A DNA stretch of 36,842 nt from UMGS1251 sp036666555 (GTDB taxonomy: Bacteria > Bacillota > Clostridia > Lachnospirales > Lachnospiraceae), in NCBI GenBank assembly GCA_036666555.1, contig JAVWVS010000022.1:1-36842 (forward strand), written 5' to 3'. The notes under the pieces are model-generated. The model worked only from the letters and a program-made list of their open reading frames with translations. It was not told the origin of the DNA and did not search any database. Position 1 is the stretch's first letter. The number at the start of each line of letters is the position of its first letter. The position numbers and the translations under genes are program-made. Positions 24,094 through 32,198 of this stretch are shown in pieces.

Positions 24094-24866
24094 ACTTTTT
24101 CCTCCCATGGCATACATTTTTTTTGTAATAGATTCACTCCTCCTATTAAAAGGAGGCTGATGGCCGAGATTAGAAAAATCACGGCAAACATTTTATCAAA
24201 AGCAAAGGATTTTTTAACCCGAGTCATATAGACTCCTAATCCTTCATATCCCCCTAACCACTCTGAAATCACTGCCCCTACAATAGAATAAGACGCTGAA
24301 ATACGAAGGCTTGCAAAAAAGTGGCTTAAGGAACTTGGTATCTTAATCATACGGAAAATCTGAAATTTGGTTGCTCCCATAGAGCGGAGCAAGTTAACCA
24401 TATCTCCATCTGCAGAGCGAAAACCGTCTAATAACCCAACCGTAATAGGAAAGAACGTTACAATGATAATCAGTACGATTTTCGGTGCCATGGATGGTCC
24501 CAGCCAAAGTATTAAAAGCGGTGCAATGGCCACTGTTGGAACTGTTTGTGTCAAAACCACCAAAGGGTAAACTGCTTGATACACTCCATCAAAATGATCC
24601 ATCCCCACTGCTACGAAAAATCCAATGAGAATTCCCGCCAGCAAGCCTAAAAACGCTTCCATCAATGTCGTTCCCGCATTGGACATCAGAAATGGAAAAT
24701 CATTGGCGAACGCTTGTATCACTTCCAAAGGGGATGGTAACATATAGTCCGGCACAATGCCAAAGACACAGAGACCTTGCCACAATAGCAGTAAAACGGC
24801 AATGGCTGTTAGGGAATAAAGTTTACCTGTGATGCTTTGTAACTTTTTTCTCAATGGTGAGCACAT
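24090..24866 (-). CDS. thiX: ABC transporter permease for a thiamine precursor
   Basis: A 258-aa (or 254-aa) BPD_transp_1 permease with about six helices and the cytoplasmic coupling loop DMVNLLRSMGATKFQIFRMI, the EAA-like motif that contacts the ATPase. It overlaps the upstream thiamine-binding gene. The ATG at 24866 directly abuts an AAGGAG; a TTG at 24854 (twelve bases from it) is the other choice, and the start is therefore uncertain. Downstream it shares TTGA with the lipoprotein gene. Together they form the ThiXYZ importer. Confidence 0.88.
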   Translation of the reverse strand: MCSPLRKKLQSITGKLYSLTAIAVLLLLWQGLCVFGIVPDYMLPSPLEVIQAFANDFPFLMSNAGTTLMEAFLGLLAGILIGFFVAVGMDHFDGVYQAVYPLVVLTQTVPTVAIAPLLILWLGPSMAPKIVLIIIVTFFPITVGLLDGFRSADGDMVNLLRSMGATKFQIFRMIKIPSSLSHFFASLRISASYSIVGAVISEWLGGYEGLGVYMTRVKKSFAFDKMFAVIFLISAISLLLIGGVNLLQKKCMPWEEKV

Positions 24867-25119
24867 CTCCTTCCGGTTTATAAGATACTTTAATATAAGC
24901 AGCCACCGAAGGTGCTCCGGCTCTTACTGCAATGTGCTGACATTCTTTCACAATATCCATCAGTTCATCATAATCCCCTTCTATTGCAGTTTCAAACGGT
25001 CCCACATAACAATTGAGTCCTGTACTTTTAATGTAAGCAATGACCTCATCTACCACACGAATTAATTCTTCTTCATTTTTTGCCTCCGGCAAAGTTTGAA
25101 TCGCTACACTTGCATTCAT
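24823..25119 (-). CDS. thiamine-binding protein, MTH1187/YqgV family
   Basis: A 98-aa ferredoxin-like-fold protein of the MTH1187/YqgV family (Thiamine_BP). Landmarks are the start MNASVAIQTLP, YIKSTGLNCYVGPFETAIEG and the end block KVSYKPE. The ATG at 25119 has AAAGGAG seven bases upstream. It is the first gene after the TPP riboswitch and overlaps the permease gene by 44 bases. Members bind thiamine-like ligands; it may act as a cytosolic carrier or sensor for the importer, but its exact role is unknown. Confidence 0.87.
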   Translation of the reverse strand: MNASVAIQTLPEAKNEEELIRVVDEVIAYIKSTGLNCYVGPFETAIEGDYDELMDIVKECQHIAVRAGAPSVAAYIKVSYKPEGDVLTIEKKVTKHHR

Positions 25120-25152
25120 AATTTTTCTCCTTTTGCTCTTTTTTATTTTTCG

Positions 25153-25189
25153 TAAAAAGAAACCCCTGCCCAAAATTCCAGACAGGAGT
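25153..25189 (-). terminator. riboswitch-controlled intrinsic terminator
   Basis: A nine-pair stem (25189-25181 with 25170-25162, including two G-U pairs) is followed on the minus strand by TTTCTTTTT. It lies between the TPP aptamer and the first gene, so it is the likely expression platform that stops transcription when TPP is bound. Confidence 0.7.
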
Positions 25190-25223
25190 ACAATTTTTAA
25201 AAGTAATATGGTGACATACCTTT

Positions 25224-25325
25224 ACTTATGCTCCCTACGCTGGCACTATCCAGATCAGGTTAAAGGGTTAAAAACATCAATATAGTTTTATTCTCAGCCG
25301 GATTCATCCGGCTCCCCTGATTTCT
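25224..25325 (-). ncRNA. TPP (THI-element) riboswitch
   Basis: Read on the minus strand, the conserved THI boxes appear in order: CAGGGGAGCC, the small hairpin GCCGGAT..ATCCGGC, GGCTGAGA, ACCCTTTAACCTGATCTGG and ATAGTGCCAGCGTAGGGAG. The spacing and order match the TPP aptamer. A terminator follows at 25153-25189. It controls the thiamine-precursor importer. Confidence 0.95.
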
Positions 25326-25330
25326 TACTT

Positions 25331-25359
25331 AGTATATGACATCTCAAAAAAAAGGTCAA
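25331..25359 (-). promoter_or_regulatory. promoter of the thiamine-precursor transport operon
   Basis: On the minus strand TTGACC (25359-25354), a 17-bp spacer and TATACT (25336-25331) place the transcription start a few bases before the riboswitch. Confidence 0.7.
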
Positions 25360-25389
25360 GAACTAAATTTGCTATTCTTGCCCTTCTCC

Positions 25390-25833
25390 TTATTGTTTCT
25401 GATAACTGCGAAAAAAAGTTGACAATCCATTCAATGTGTTTAGTAACACTGGCAGCTCATCTTTTCCCAAACTGTTTACAACCGCATCCGTCATTTGTTT
25501 GTGGAAATCCTGATGATGGCGGTATGCTTTTTCACCTTTTGGTGTCAGCCTAATGTTAACGATTCTGCGATCTTCTTCACTGCGTTCCCGTACCGCATAT
25601 TTTTTATTCACAAGGCTATTCATGGAGGTAGTCAAAGACCCTACTGTGATTTTTAATTTCCGTGCAATCGTAGACATATTATTTCCATTTCCGGAACCGA
25701 CTGCTTCGATGATGTGCATATCATTATTCGTAATATCTTTAAAATCTTCTGTAATGATTGCTTTTTCTTCCAGTTCCCATATTTCGTGGAACAGATGCAC
25801 CAGAATGTCATTAATGGTCTCATAGGTATCCAA
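25390..25833 (-). CDS. fabT: MarR family regulator, FabT-like
   Basis: A 147-aa winged-helix regulator with the N-terminal helix, the recognition helix (STIARKLKITVGSLTTSMNS) and the wing (ERSEEDRRIVNIRLTPKGE) of MarR proteins. It starts at a TTG (25833) with GGAGG eight bases upstream. It is the last gene beside the FASII operon but has its own promoter (25876-25905). FabT proteins repress fatty acid genes with acyl-ACP as corepressor and bind TTTGAnnaTCAAA palindromes. Such a palindrome lies in the fabH promoter (36084-36102). The link is from family, context and site; binding is not shown. Confidence 0.8.
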   Translation of the reverse strand: MDTYETINDILVHLFHEIWELEEKAIITEDFKDITNNDMHIIEAVGSGNGNNMSTIARKLKITVGSLTTSMNSLVNKKYAVRERSEEDRRIVNIRLTPKGEKAYRHHQDFHKQMTDAVVNSLGKDELPVLLNTLNGLSTFFRSYQKQ

Positions 25834-25875
25834 GATGTGTCCCTCCTTTGTTTTATTTTCAGCCTCTCTTTTTCT

Positions 25876-25905
25876 ATTATATCAAGGAAGGAAACAAAGA
25901 GTCAA
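25876..25905 (-). promoter_or_regulatory. promoter of the fabT-like gene, inside the preceding gene
   Basis: On the minus strand TTGACT (25905-25900), an 18-bp spacer and an extended -10 box TGA-TATAAT (25881-25876) lie within the last codons of the flavin oxidoreductase gene. The regulator can therefore be made without the operon promoter. Confidence 0.65.
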
Positions 25906-26947
25906 TAACACTCTTCACGGTTTCTATTTTTTCTGTTTTATATGCATAAGCACCGCAGAATAAAAGTCCTTCCTCCACATTTCCCTTTGCGGTATTAATC
26001 AATGCCTCGGTAATGCAATAAGGAATCTCTGCAGGGTTGCATTTGTGAAGACATTGGTGACATTTTCCGTGAGGTACTTTGCCCTCTTGTTCTACACGTT
26101 TTATAAATGCATTGCAAATGGCACGACCTGGCATTCCCACTGGACTTTTTACAATGACAATATCCTCTTTGGATGCATTGATATAACATTCTTTGTATCT
26201 GATATCGGCATCACATTCTTTGGTAGGCACGAAACGACTTGCTACTTGTACCCCATCTGCACCCAGATCCATCACGTGTCTGACTTGTGCTTCATTTTCA
26301 ATTCCACCGGCAACTACAATAGGAATTCGAATTTTGTATTTTTCTTCATAAACGCTGACTGTTTCTATGATTTTTTGAATTTCTTCCCCATAGGAATCGT
26401 CATCAAATTCTTCCAATTGTTCTTTTTTAAAGCCCAGATGTCCACCTGCTTTTGGCCCTTCAATAACGATTAAATCTGCTGTTCGGTTGTATTTGCGATC
26501 CCAGTATTTTAAAATGACTTTTGCTGATTTATCGGTAGAAACAATGGGTGCAATACAAGTTTTTAACCCTTCCACATATTTGGGAAGTTCCACCGGAAGA
26601 CCTGCTCCGGATATAATCAGATCTGCACCTGCATCCACTGCTGCTTTCACATATTCTTCATAGTGTAGCATGGCCACCATAATATTAAAGCCGATAATCC
26701 CTTCTGGTGCAATGGCTCTGGCTTTGTCGTATTCCGTTTTCATTGCTCTCAAATTCGCCACACGGGAGTCGTCATCAAAATCAGCTTCCCGAAAACCGAT
26801 CTGCGCAGCGGAAATAATTCCAATTCCACCCTCTTTGGCAACTGCTCCGGCTAACCCAGATAAACTAATTCCCACGCCCATTCCGCCTTGTATCAGCGGA
26901 TATTTCCCAATCTTATTTCCTATTTTCAATGGTATTTGTTCCCTCAT
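25877..26947 (-). CDS. NAD(P)H-dependent flavin oxidoreductase (nitronate monooxygenase family)
   Basis: A 356-aa FMN-binding TIM-barrel protein of the nitronate monooxygenase/FabK superfamily. It begins PLIQGGMGVGISLSGLAGAV and carries EGPKAGGHLG and the phosphate-binding VAGGIENE and GADGVQVASRFV loops. Unlike FabK at 33849, it has extra length and a cysteine cluster: Cys296, Cys299, Cys303 and Cys311 (C-x2-C-x3-C-x7-C), plus Cys331, which could hold an iron-sulfur cluster. AGGAGG lies five bases before the ATG at 26947. It ends the FASII operon, 22 bp after accDA, which suggests a lipid-linked role such as a second enoyl reductase or an unsaturation step. The substrate is not known. Confidence 0.8.
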   Translation of the reverse strand: MREQIPLKIGNKIGKYPLIQGGMGVGISLSGLAGAVAKEGGIGIISAAQIGFREADFDDDSRVANLRAMKTEYDKARAIAPEGIIGFNIMVAMLHYEEYVKAAVDAGADLIISGAGLPVELPKYVEGLKTCIAPIVSTDKSAKVILKYWDRKYNRTADLIVIEGPKAGGHLGFKKEQLEEFDDDSYGEEIQKIIETVSVYEEKYKIRIPIVVAGGIENEAQVRHVMDLGADGVQVASRFVPTKECDADIRYKECYINASKEDIVIVKSPVGMPGRAICNAFIKRVEQEGKVPHGKCHQCLHKCNPAEIPYCITEALINTAKGNVEEGLLFCGAYAYKTEKIETVKSVIDSLFPSLI

Positions 26948-26969
26948 CGTACCCTCCTACCGCTTTCCG

Positions 26970-28676
26970 CTACATACGGCGAAAACGTTCATATCGTTTT
27001 TCTACCAATTCTTCTTTGGAAAGTTCTTTCTGTGTCTCTAAAAATTGGAATAGTAACTGCTTTAGTTCTTCACACACCACATCCATATTTTCCACGGTCA
27101 AATGAGGTGGTTCCGGAATGATAGTTTCTATAATATTCTCGTCTTTCAAGTGCTGTGCAGTTAGTTTCATAATTCCTGCTGCCTCTTGGGCGCGTTTGCT
27201 GTCTTTCCATAAAATAGATGCAAATCCTTCCGGAGAAAGAATGGAATACACCGAATTTTCCAGCATCCATACCTGATCTGCTACTGCCATGGCCAGTGCT
27301 CCGCCACTTCCACCTTCTCCAATCACTATGGATACCACCGGAACGAAAAGTCCTGACATCTCATAAAGATTTCTTGCAATGGCTTCTCCCTGCCCACGTT
27401 CCTCTGCTTCCAAACCACAAAAGGCTCCTGGCGTATCTACCAAACAAATAATTGGGCGCTGGAATTTTTCTGCCTGTTTCATCAAACGAAGTGCTTTCCG
27501 ATAACCTTCCGGAGATGGCATTCCAAAATTACGTTCAATGTTTTCTTTGGTGGTATTTCCTTTGGACTGGGCAATCACCGTTACCGAAACTCCACAAAAT
27601 TCTGCTATTCCACCAATAATTGCCGGATCATCTTGATAATATCGGTCTCCATGAAATTCTGTGAATTTGGTAAAAATTTGATTGATATAGTCTTCTCCTA
27701 CCGGACGATCTTTCATGCGGGAAAGCAATACCCGGTCCCAATCTGTCACTTTTAACTTTTCTTCTTTTCTTGAACATTTTTGTGCATCTTCCATTGGATT
27801 CGCTACTATTTCACCTGGTTTTTGGTGCAGGCTTAAAATCTGACTTAGCACCTCTTTCATTTCTTCCCGTTTTACAATTTGGTCAATAAACCCATGTTCT
27901 AAGAGAAATTCAGATTTTTGGAATCCTTCCGGCAGTTTCTGTCCAATCGTTTGTTCAATGACTCGTGGACCGGCAAAACCAATCAGCGCCTCCGGTTCTG
28001 CTAAAATAATATCCCCCAACATCGCAAAGCTAGCAGTAACTCCTCCGGTAGTGGGATTGGTCAAAATTGGAATATAAAGAAGTCCTGCGTCACTATGGCG
28101 TTTTAGTGCCGCCGAAGTTTTCGCCATCTGCATCAAGGAAAAAATGCCTTCCTGCATTCTGGCTCCACCGGAACAAGTGAATAAAATTACCGGCAATTTT
28201 TCTTTGGTAGCACGCTCTACAGCTCTTGTGATTTTTTCTCCAACCACTTCCCCCATGCTTGCCATCATAAATCTTCCATCCATAACTCCCAGTGCCACTT
28301 TATTTCCGCCAATGCTTGCCTGACCGGTGATAATTGCTTCCTCTAAATTGGTTTTTTCCTGCAATTTTGCGATTTTTTCTTCATAGCCCTTGTAGTTCAT
28401 GGGATTTCCAACGGTAAGTCCTTGATCCCATTCTTCGAATGTGTCTGTATCTGCTATCATTTCCACTCTTCGAAAAGCATGTACACGGAAATAATTTCCA
28501 CATTTGGGACAGATGTAATCATGCTTTTTCACATCCTCTGTAAAAATGGCAGATTTGCAGGAATTGCACTTTTTAAAAAGTCCTTCCGGCACTTCCGGCA
28601 CCGCACTTGTCTCTTCTTTGGTAAGTGAAATATAATTTTTCCTTGTTGTCTTTTTAAACAGCTTCTTTAAATCCAT
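26970..28676 (-). CDS. accDA: acetyl-CoA carboxylase carboxyltransferase, fused beta and alpha chains
   Basis: A 568-aa fusion. Residues 1-290 are the AccD (beta) part with the zinc ribbon Cys37, Cys40, Cys56 and Cys59. Residues about 310-568 are the AccA (alpha) part, recognised by ERNFGMPSPEGYRKALRLM and VVSIVIGEGGSGGALAMAV. AccA normally adds about 60 N-terminal coiled-coil residues, which are missing here and replaced by the linker around 285-310. Together the halves transfer carboxyl from carboxybiotin to acetyl-CoA, giving malonyl-CoA. One frame with no stop joins them, so this is a real fusion. Twelve bases separate it from accC. It works with AccB and AccC. Confidence 0.93.
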   Translation of the reverse strand: MDLKKLFKKTTRKNYISLTKEETSAVPEVPEGLFKKCNSCKSAIFTEDVKKHDYICPKCGNYFRVHAFRRVEMIADTDTFEEWDQGLTVGNPMNYKGYEEKIAKLQEKTNLEEAIITGQASIGGNKVALGVMDGRFMMASMGEVVGEKITRAVERATKEKLPVILFTCSGGARMQEGIFSLMQMAKTSAALKRHSDAGLLYIPILTNPTTGGVTASFAMLGDIILAEPEALIGFAGPRVIEQTIGQKLPEGFQKSEFLLEHGFIDQIVKREEMKEVLSQILSLHQKPGEIVANPMEDAQKCSRKEEKLKVTDWDRVLLSRMKDRPVGEDYINQIFTKFTEFHGDRYYQDDPAIIGGIAEFCGVSVTVIAQSKGNTTKENIERNFGMPSPEGYRKALRLMKQAEKFQRPIICLVDTPGAFCGLEAEERGQGEAIARNLYEMSGLFVPVVSIVIGEGGSGGALAMAVADQVWMLENSVYSILSPEGFASILWKDSKRAQEAAGIMKLTAQHLKDENIIETIIPEPPHLTVENMDVVCEELKQLLFQFLETQKELSKEELVEKRYERFRRM

Positions 28677-28688
28677 GTTTGACCACTC

Positions 28689-30023
28689 CTACATCTTTTC
28701 GATGAATTCTATATCAATATTACCGGACTGATAATCCGGATGGTTAATAATTTCGTATTGAAAATCTACATTGGTCTCAATCCCTTGAATAATGACTTCT
28801 CCCAGTGCACATTTCATTTTTGCAATGGCTTCTTCTCTGTTTTTCGCATATACAATTAATTTTGCTAGCATGGAATCATAATATGCCGGCACCTGATAGC
28901 CACTGTAAATAGCGGAATCAATGCGCACTCCTTTTCCACCCGGCAAATACATATCGGTAATCACTCCCGGAGAAGGGCGGAAATTCTTCTTGGGATTCTC
29001 TGCATTAATTCTACACTCAATTGCATGACCTGTGATTTTCACTTCCTCCTGGGTATAAGAAAGGGGAAGTCCAGAGGCAATCCGAATCTGTTCTTTTACC
29101 AAATCAATTCCCGTAACCCATTCTGTTACCGGATGCTCCACTTGAATCCTTGTATTCATTTCCATAAAATAGAAATGACCGGAAGGTTCCAATAAAAATT
29201 CAATGGTTCCAGCGTTGACATAATTGGCTGCTTTTGCTGCCTTGACCGCTGCCTCTCCCATTTCTTGTCGCAGTTGTTGCGTAATCGCAATGGAAGGGGA
29301 TTCCTCAATGAGTTTTTGGTGATTCCTTTGAATGGAACAATCACGCTCTCCCAGATGAATCACATGACCTTGCTCATCTGCCATAATCTGAAACTCGATG
29401 TGACGTGGATTCTGTACAAAATGTTCAATGTACATGGTTTCATCCCCAAATGCCATCTTTGTTTCCTTTTGTGCCGTGCGAAAACTATTTTCAAATTCTT
29501 GTGGTGTCTTGGCTACCCGCATTCCTTTTCCACCACCACCTAGTGCTGCCTTGACGATCACCGGATATCCAATTTCCTCTGCAATGATGGCGCCTTTTTT
29601 TGCATCAAAAATCGGTTCTTTACTTCCTGGGATTACCGGAACTCCTGCTGCAACCATGGTGTTTCTCGCCACTTGCTTATGCCCCATTTTTTTAATGACC
29701 TGAGAACTTGGTCCTATGAAAATAATGTTACACTGTTCACACAGTTCCACAAATTGACTGTTTTCCGAAAGAAACCCAAATCCGGGATGAATAGCATCTG
29801 CACCGGATACCAAGGTGGCACTGATGATTCGTTCCATATTTAAATAACTTTCCGTAGAGGGAGCCGGTCCGATGCAAATGGATTCATCTGCCAATTGTGT
29901 ATGCAGTGCTTCTTTATCTGCCTCAGAATAGACCGCTACCGTTTCGATTCCCATTTCTCGACAGGCGCGAATAATACGAACCGCAATTTCACCACGATTA
30001 GCTATCAATACTTTTTTAATCAT
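28689..30023 (-). CDS. accC: acetyl-CoA carboxylase biotin carboxylase
   Basis: A 444-aa ATP-grasp enzyme. The N-terminal domain starts KVLIANRGEIAVRIIRA, the glycine-rich ATP loop is LGGGGKGMRV (161-170), and the active-site block is EFLLEPSGHFYFMEMNTRIQ. It carboxylates the biotin on AccB with bicarbonate and ATP. The length is standard. A GAGG precedes the ATG at 30023 by four bases. It sits 10 bp after fabZ and before accDA. Confidence 0.95.
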   Translation of the reverse strand: MIKKVLIANRGEIAVRIIRACREMGIETVAVYSEADKEALHTQLADESICIGPAPSTESYLNMERIISATLVSGADAIHPGFGFLSENSQFVELCEQCNIIFIGPSSQVIKKMGHKQVARNTMVAAGVPVIPGSKEPIFDAKKGAIIAEEIGYPVIVKAALGGGGKGMRVAKTPQEFENSFRTAQKETKMAFGDETMYIEHFVQNPRHIEFQIMADEQGHVIHLGERDCSIQRNHQKLIEESPSIAITQQLRQEMGEAAVKAAKAANYVNAGTIEFLLEPSGHFYFMEMNTRIQVEHPVTEWVTGIDLVKEQIRIASGLPLSYTQEEVKITGHAIECRINAENPKKNFRPSPGVITDMYLPGGKGVRIDSAIYSGYQVPAYYDSMLAKLIVYAKNREEAIAKMKCALGEVIIQGIETNVDFQYEIINHPDYQSGNIDIEFIEKM

Positions 30024-30033
30024 TTTACCTCAC

Positions 30034-30462
30034 CTATCCAATCATAAATGTTAATTCTGCGCTGACTGCGACTTTTCCGTCTACCGTAGCAACTGCCTCT
30101 CCGATTCCCACCGGTCCTTTGCGTTTGATGATTCTTGTTTCCAACCGAAGCCGATCTCCAGGTCTTACTTTTTCCCGAAAGCGACATTTAGAAATGCCAC
30201 CAAAATAAGCAATTTTCCCTTTGTTGCTTTCTTCACTTAAGATAGCGACCGCTCCTGCTTGTGCCAGTGCTTCCACAATAAGTACTCCCGGCATCACTGG
30301 TTCTTGTGGGAAATGTCCCTTAAAAAAATCTTCTCGATACGTCACACATTTGTAACCGACTGCATATGCTCCCGGTTCATAATCCTCGATAACATCCAAC
30401 AGTAAGAACGGATGCCGGTGAGGGATAATTGCCTCTATTTGTTTAATATCTAATCTGTTCAT
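30034..30462 (-). CDS. fabZ: 3-hydroxyacyl-ACP dehydratase FabZ
   Basis: A 142-aa hot-dog fold enzyme. The catalytic histidine and glutamate are His50 (FKGHFPQEPVMPG) and Glu64 (VEALAQAG). It removes water from 3-hydroxyacyl-ACP to give the enoyl-ACP that FabK then reduces. The length is typical. It sits between accB and accC, the usual clostridial order. Clostridia lacking FabA make unsaturated chains by other routes; no FabM or FabN is seen in the window. Confidence 0.95.
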   Translation of the reverse strand: MNRLDIKQIEAIIPHRHPFLLLDVIEDYEPGAYAVGYKCVTYREDFFKGHFPQEPVMPGVLIVEALAQAGAVAILSEESNKGKIAYFGGISKCRFREKVRPGDRLRLETRIIKRKGPVGIGEAVATVDGKVAVSAELTFMIG

Positions 30463-30476
30463 TTTCGATTCCCCTT

Positions 30477-30905
30477 TTATGCAATTTTGAAAAGTGGCTG
30501 ACCAAATTCTACCGTTTCTCCGTTTTTCACATATACTTCTGTAACCACTCCGGTAAAATCGCTTTCAATATCATTCATCAATTTCATTGCTTCAATAATC
30601 GCCAGAATTTGACCGGCTTTTACTTGCTCGCCCACCGATACAAATGGGTCTGCTTCTTCAGAAGCCGCCGCATAAAAAGTTCCTACCAGAGGAGATTTTA
30701 CAATTTCCCCTGAAGTGTTTTCTGTAATCGGCGCAGGTTCTTCTGTTAATTTATGTGTTTCTTTCAACACTTTATCGTTTCCAATTGTAGCTTGTTCATT
30801 GCCTGTACTCATGGATATTTTCACGCCATTTTCTTCGTATTTAAATCCGGTCAAAGACGAATTGGAAACTGTTTTGATTAAGGTTACTATCTGTTCAAAT
30901 TCCAT
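30477..30905 (-). CDS. accB: acetyl-CoA carboxylase biotin carboxyl carrier protein
   Basis: A 142-aa carrier protein. Residues 1-65 are a short N-terminal domain and Pro/Thr-rich linker; residues 70-142 are the biotinyl domain. Biotin is attached at Lys108 in EAMKLMND. It carries the carboxyl group from AccC to the AccDA fusion. It is 14 bp after fabF. Confidence 0.95.
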   Translation of the reverse strand: MEFEQIVTLIKTVSNSSLTGFKYEENGVKISMSTGNEQATIGNDKVLKETHKLTEEPAPITENTSGEIVKSPLVGTFYAAASEEADPFVSVGEQVKAGQILAIIEAMKLMNDIESDFTGVVTEVYVKNGETVEFGQPLFKIA

Positions 30906-30919
30906 CTGCTTCCCCTTTT

Positions 30920-32161
30920 CTATCCTTCATACTTTTTTACAATTAATGTTGCATTGTGTCCGCCAAATCCAAGGGAATTAGTCATAGCATAATTCACCTC
31001 TTGATGAGCATCTGTCCCAATCATGTAGTTTAAGTCGCATTCGCCTTCGGACTCTTTAGATCCTACTGTTTGATGAATATAGCTATCTTCAATGGATTTT
31101 ACACAGGTGATAAATTCCACTCCACCTGCCGCTCCCAGAAGGTGACCGGTCATGGATTTTGTAGAATTAATTTTCACTTGTTTTGCTGCTTCTCCAAATG
31201 CTAATTTAATCGCTCTGGTTTCAAACAAATCATTGAGTGGAGTACTGGTTCCATGGGCATTGATATAGTCAATGTCTTCCGGTTTTACGCCTGCTTCTTC
31301 CATGGCAAAAATCATAGATTTTGCCGCTCCTTCACCATCCTCTGCCGGCGAAGTAATATGGTATGCATCTCCGGTAGCTCCATAGCCTACCAATTCCGCA
31401 TAAATATGTGCACCTCGCATGGTTGCATGGGTCAATTCTTCTAATATGACAATTCCGGCCCCTTCTCCCATAACAAATCCGTTTCGGTTTTTGTCAAAAG
31501 GAATAGAAGCGTGGGTGGGATCTTCGGTGGTGGAAAGTGCTGTAAGACCTGTAAATCCTGCAATTCCCGTAGGACAAATACAACTTTCTGCTCCCCCTGC
31601 CACCATCACATCTGCATCTCCATATTGAATGGCCCTGCAAGCATCTCCGATGGAATTGGTTCCGGATGCGCAAGCAGTTACTACACTGGTACATTTCCCT
31701 TTGCAGCCAAGGTGAATGGAAACATTTCCTGCTGCCATATTGGAAATCATCAATGGCACCATAATAGGACTGACTCTGCTGGGACCCTTTTCTATGATTT
31801 TCAGATAGTTTTGCTCTATGACTTGAAGACTTCCGATACCGGAACCTATGATCACACCTGCTCGATAAGCATCTTCTTTTTCCATATCAAGTCCGGCATC
31901 TGCAAATGCCTCTTTTGCTGCAACTACTGCATATTGTGAAAAGGGTTCCATACGCTTGGCAGATTTGAAATCCAAGTGTTCTTTTGCTACAAAATCTTTT
32001 ACTTCTGCTGCAATTTTTACTTTGTATTCTGTCGTATCAAATCTGGTGATTGGACCAATTCCTACTTTGCCTTCTTTGATTCCTTCCCAAAATGCATTGA
32101 CATTATTTCCAATGGGGGTGACTGCACCCATCCCCGTTACAACAACTCTTCTTTTTTCCAT
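30920..32161 (-). CDS. fabF: 3-oxoacyl-ACP synthase II
   Basis: A 413-aa thiolase-fold condensing enzyme with Cys164 (VTACASGTNS) and the two histidines of NAHGTSTPLND and KSMTGHLLGAAGG. It elongates acyl-ACP with malonyl-ACP. The ATG at 32161 has GGAGG nine bases upstream; an in-frame start at 32218 would overlap fabG and has no site. It sits 37 bp after fabG. Confidence 0.95.
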   Translation of the reverse strand: MEKRRVVVTGMGAVTPIGNNVNAFWEGIKEGKVGIGPITRFDTTEYKVKIAAEVKDFVAKEHLDFKSAKRMEPFSQYAVVAAKEAFADAGLDMEKEDAYRAGVIIGSGIGSLQVIEQNYLKIIEKGPSRVSPIMVPLMISNMAAGNVSIHLGCKGKCTSVVTACASGTNSIGDACRAIQYGDADVMVAGGAESCICPTGIAGFTGLTALSTTEDPTHASIPFDKNRNGFVMGEGAGIVILEELTHATMRGAHIYAELVGYGATGDAYHITSPAEDGEGAAKSMIFAMEEAGVKPEDIDYINAHGTSTPLNDLFETRAIKLAFGEAAKQVKINSTKSMTGHLLGAAGGVEFITCVKSIEDSYIHQTVGSKESEGECDLNYMIGTDAHQEVNYAMTNSLGFGGHNATLIVKKYEG

Positions 32162-32198
32162 TTCGATTCTCCTCCGGTTTCTGGGTCGTTCATCCTTT

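Noticed and set aside
25360..25390. Inverted repeat CAAGAA...TTCTTG upstream of the TPP operon promoter
   Set aside because: The arms are only six bases long and lie upstream of the promoter at the end of another gene; this is within chance expectation.
31511..31939. 142-codon plus-strand frame opposite fabF
   Set aside because: It is antisense to a well-conserved enzyme and has no ribosome site or recognisable domain.
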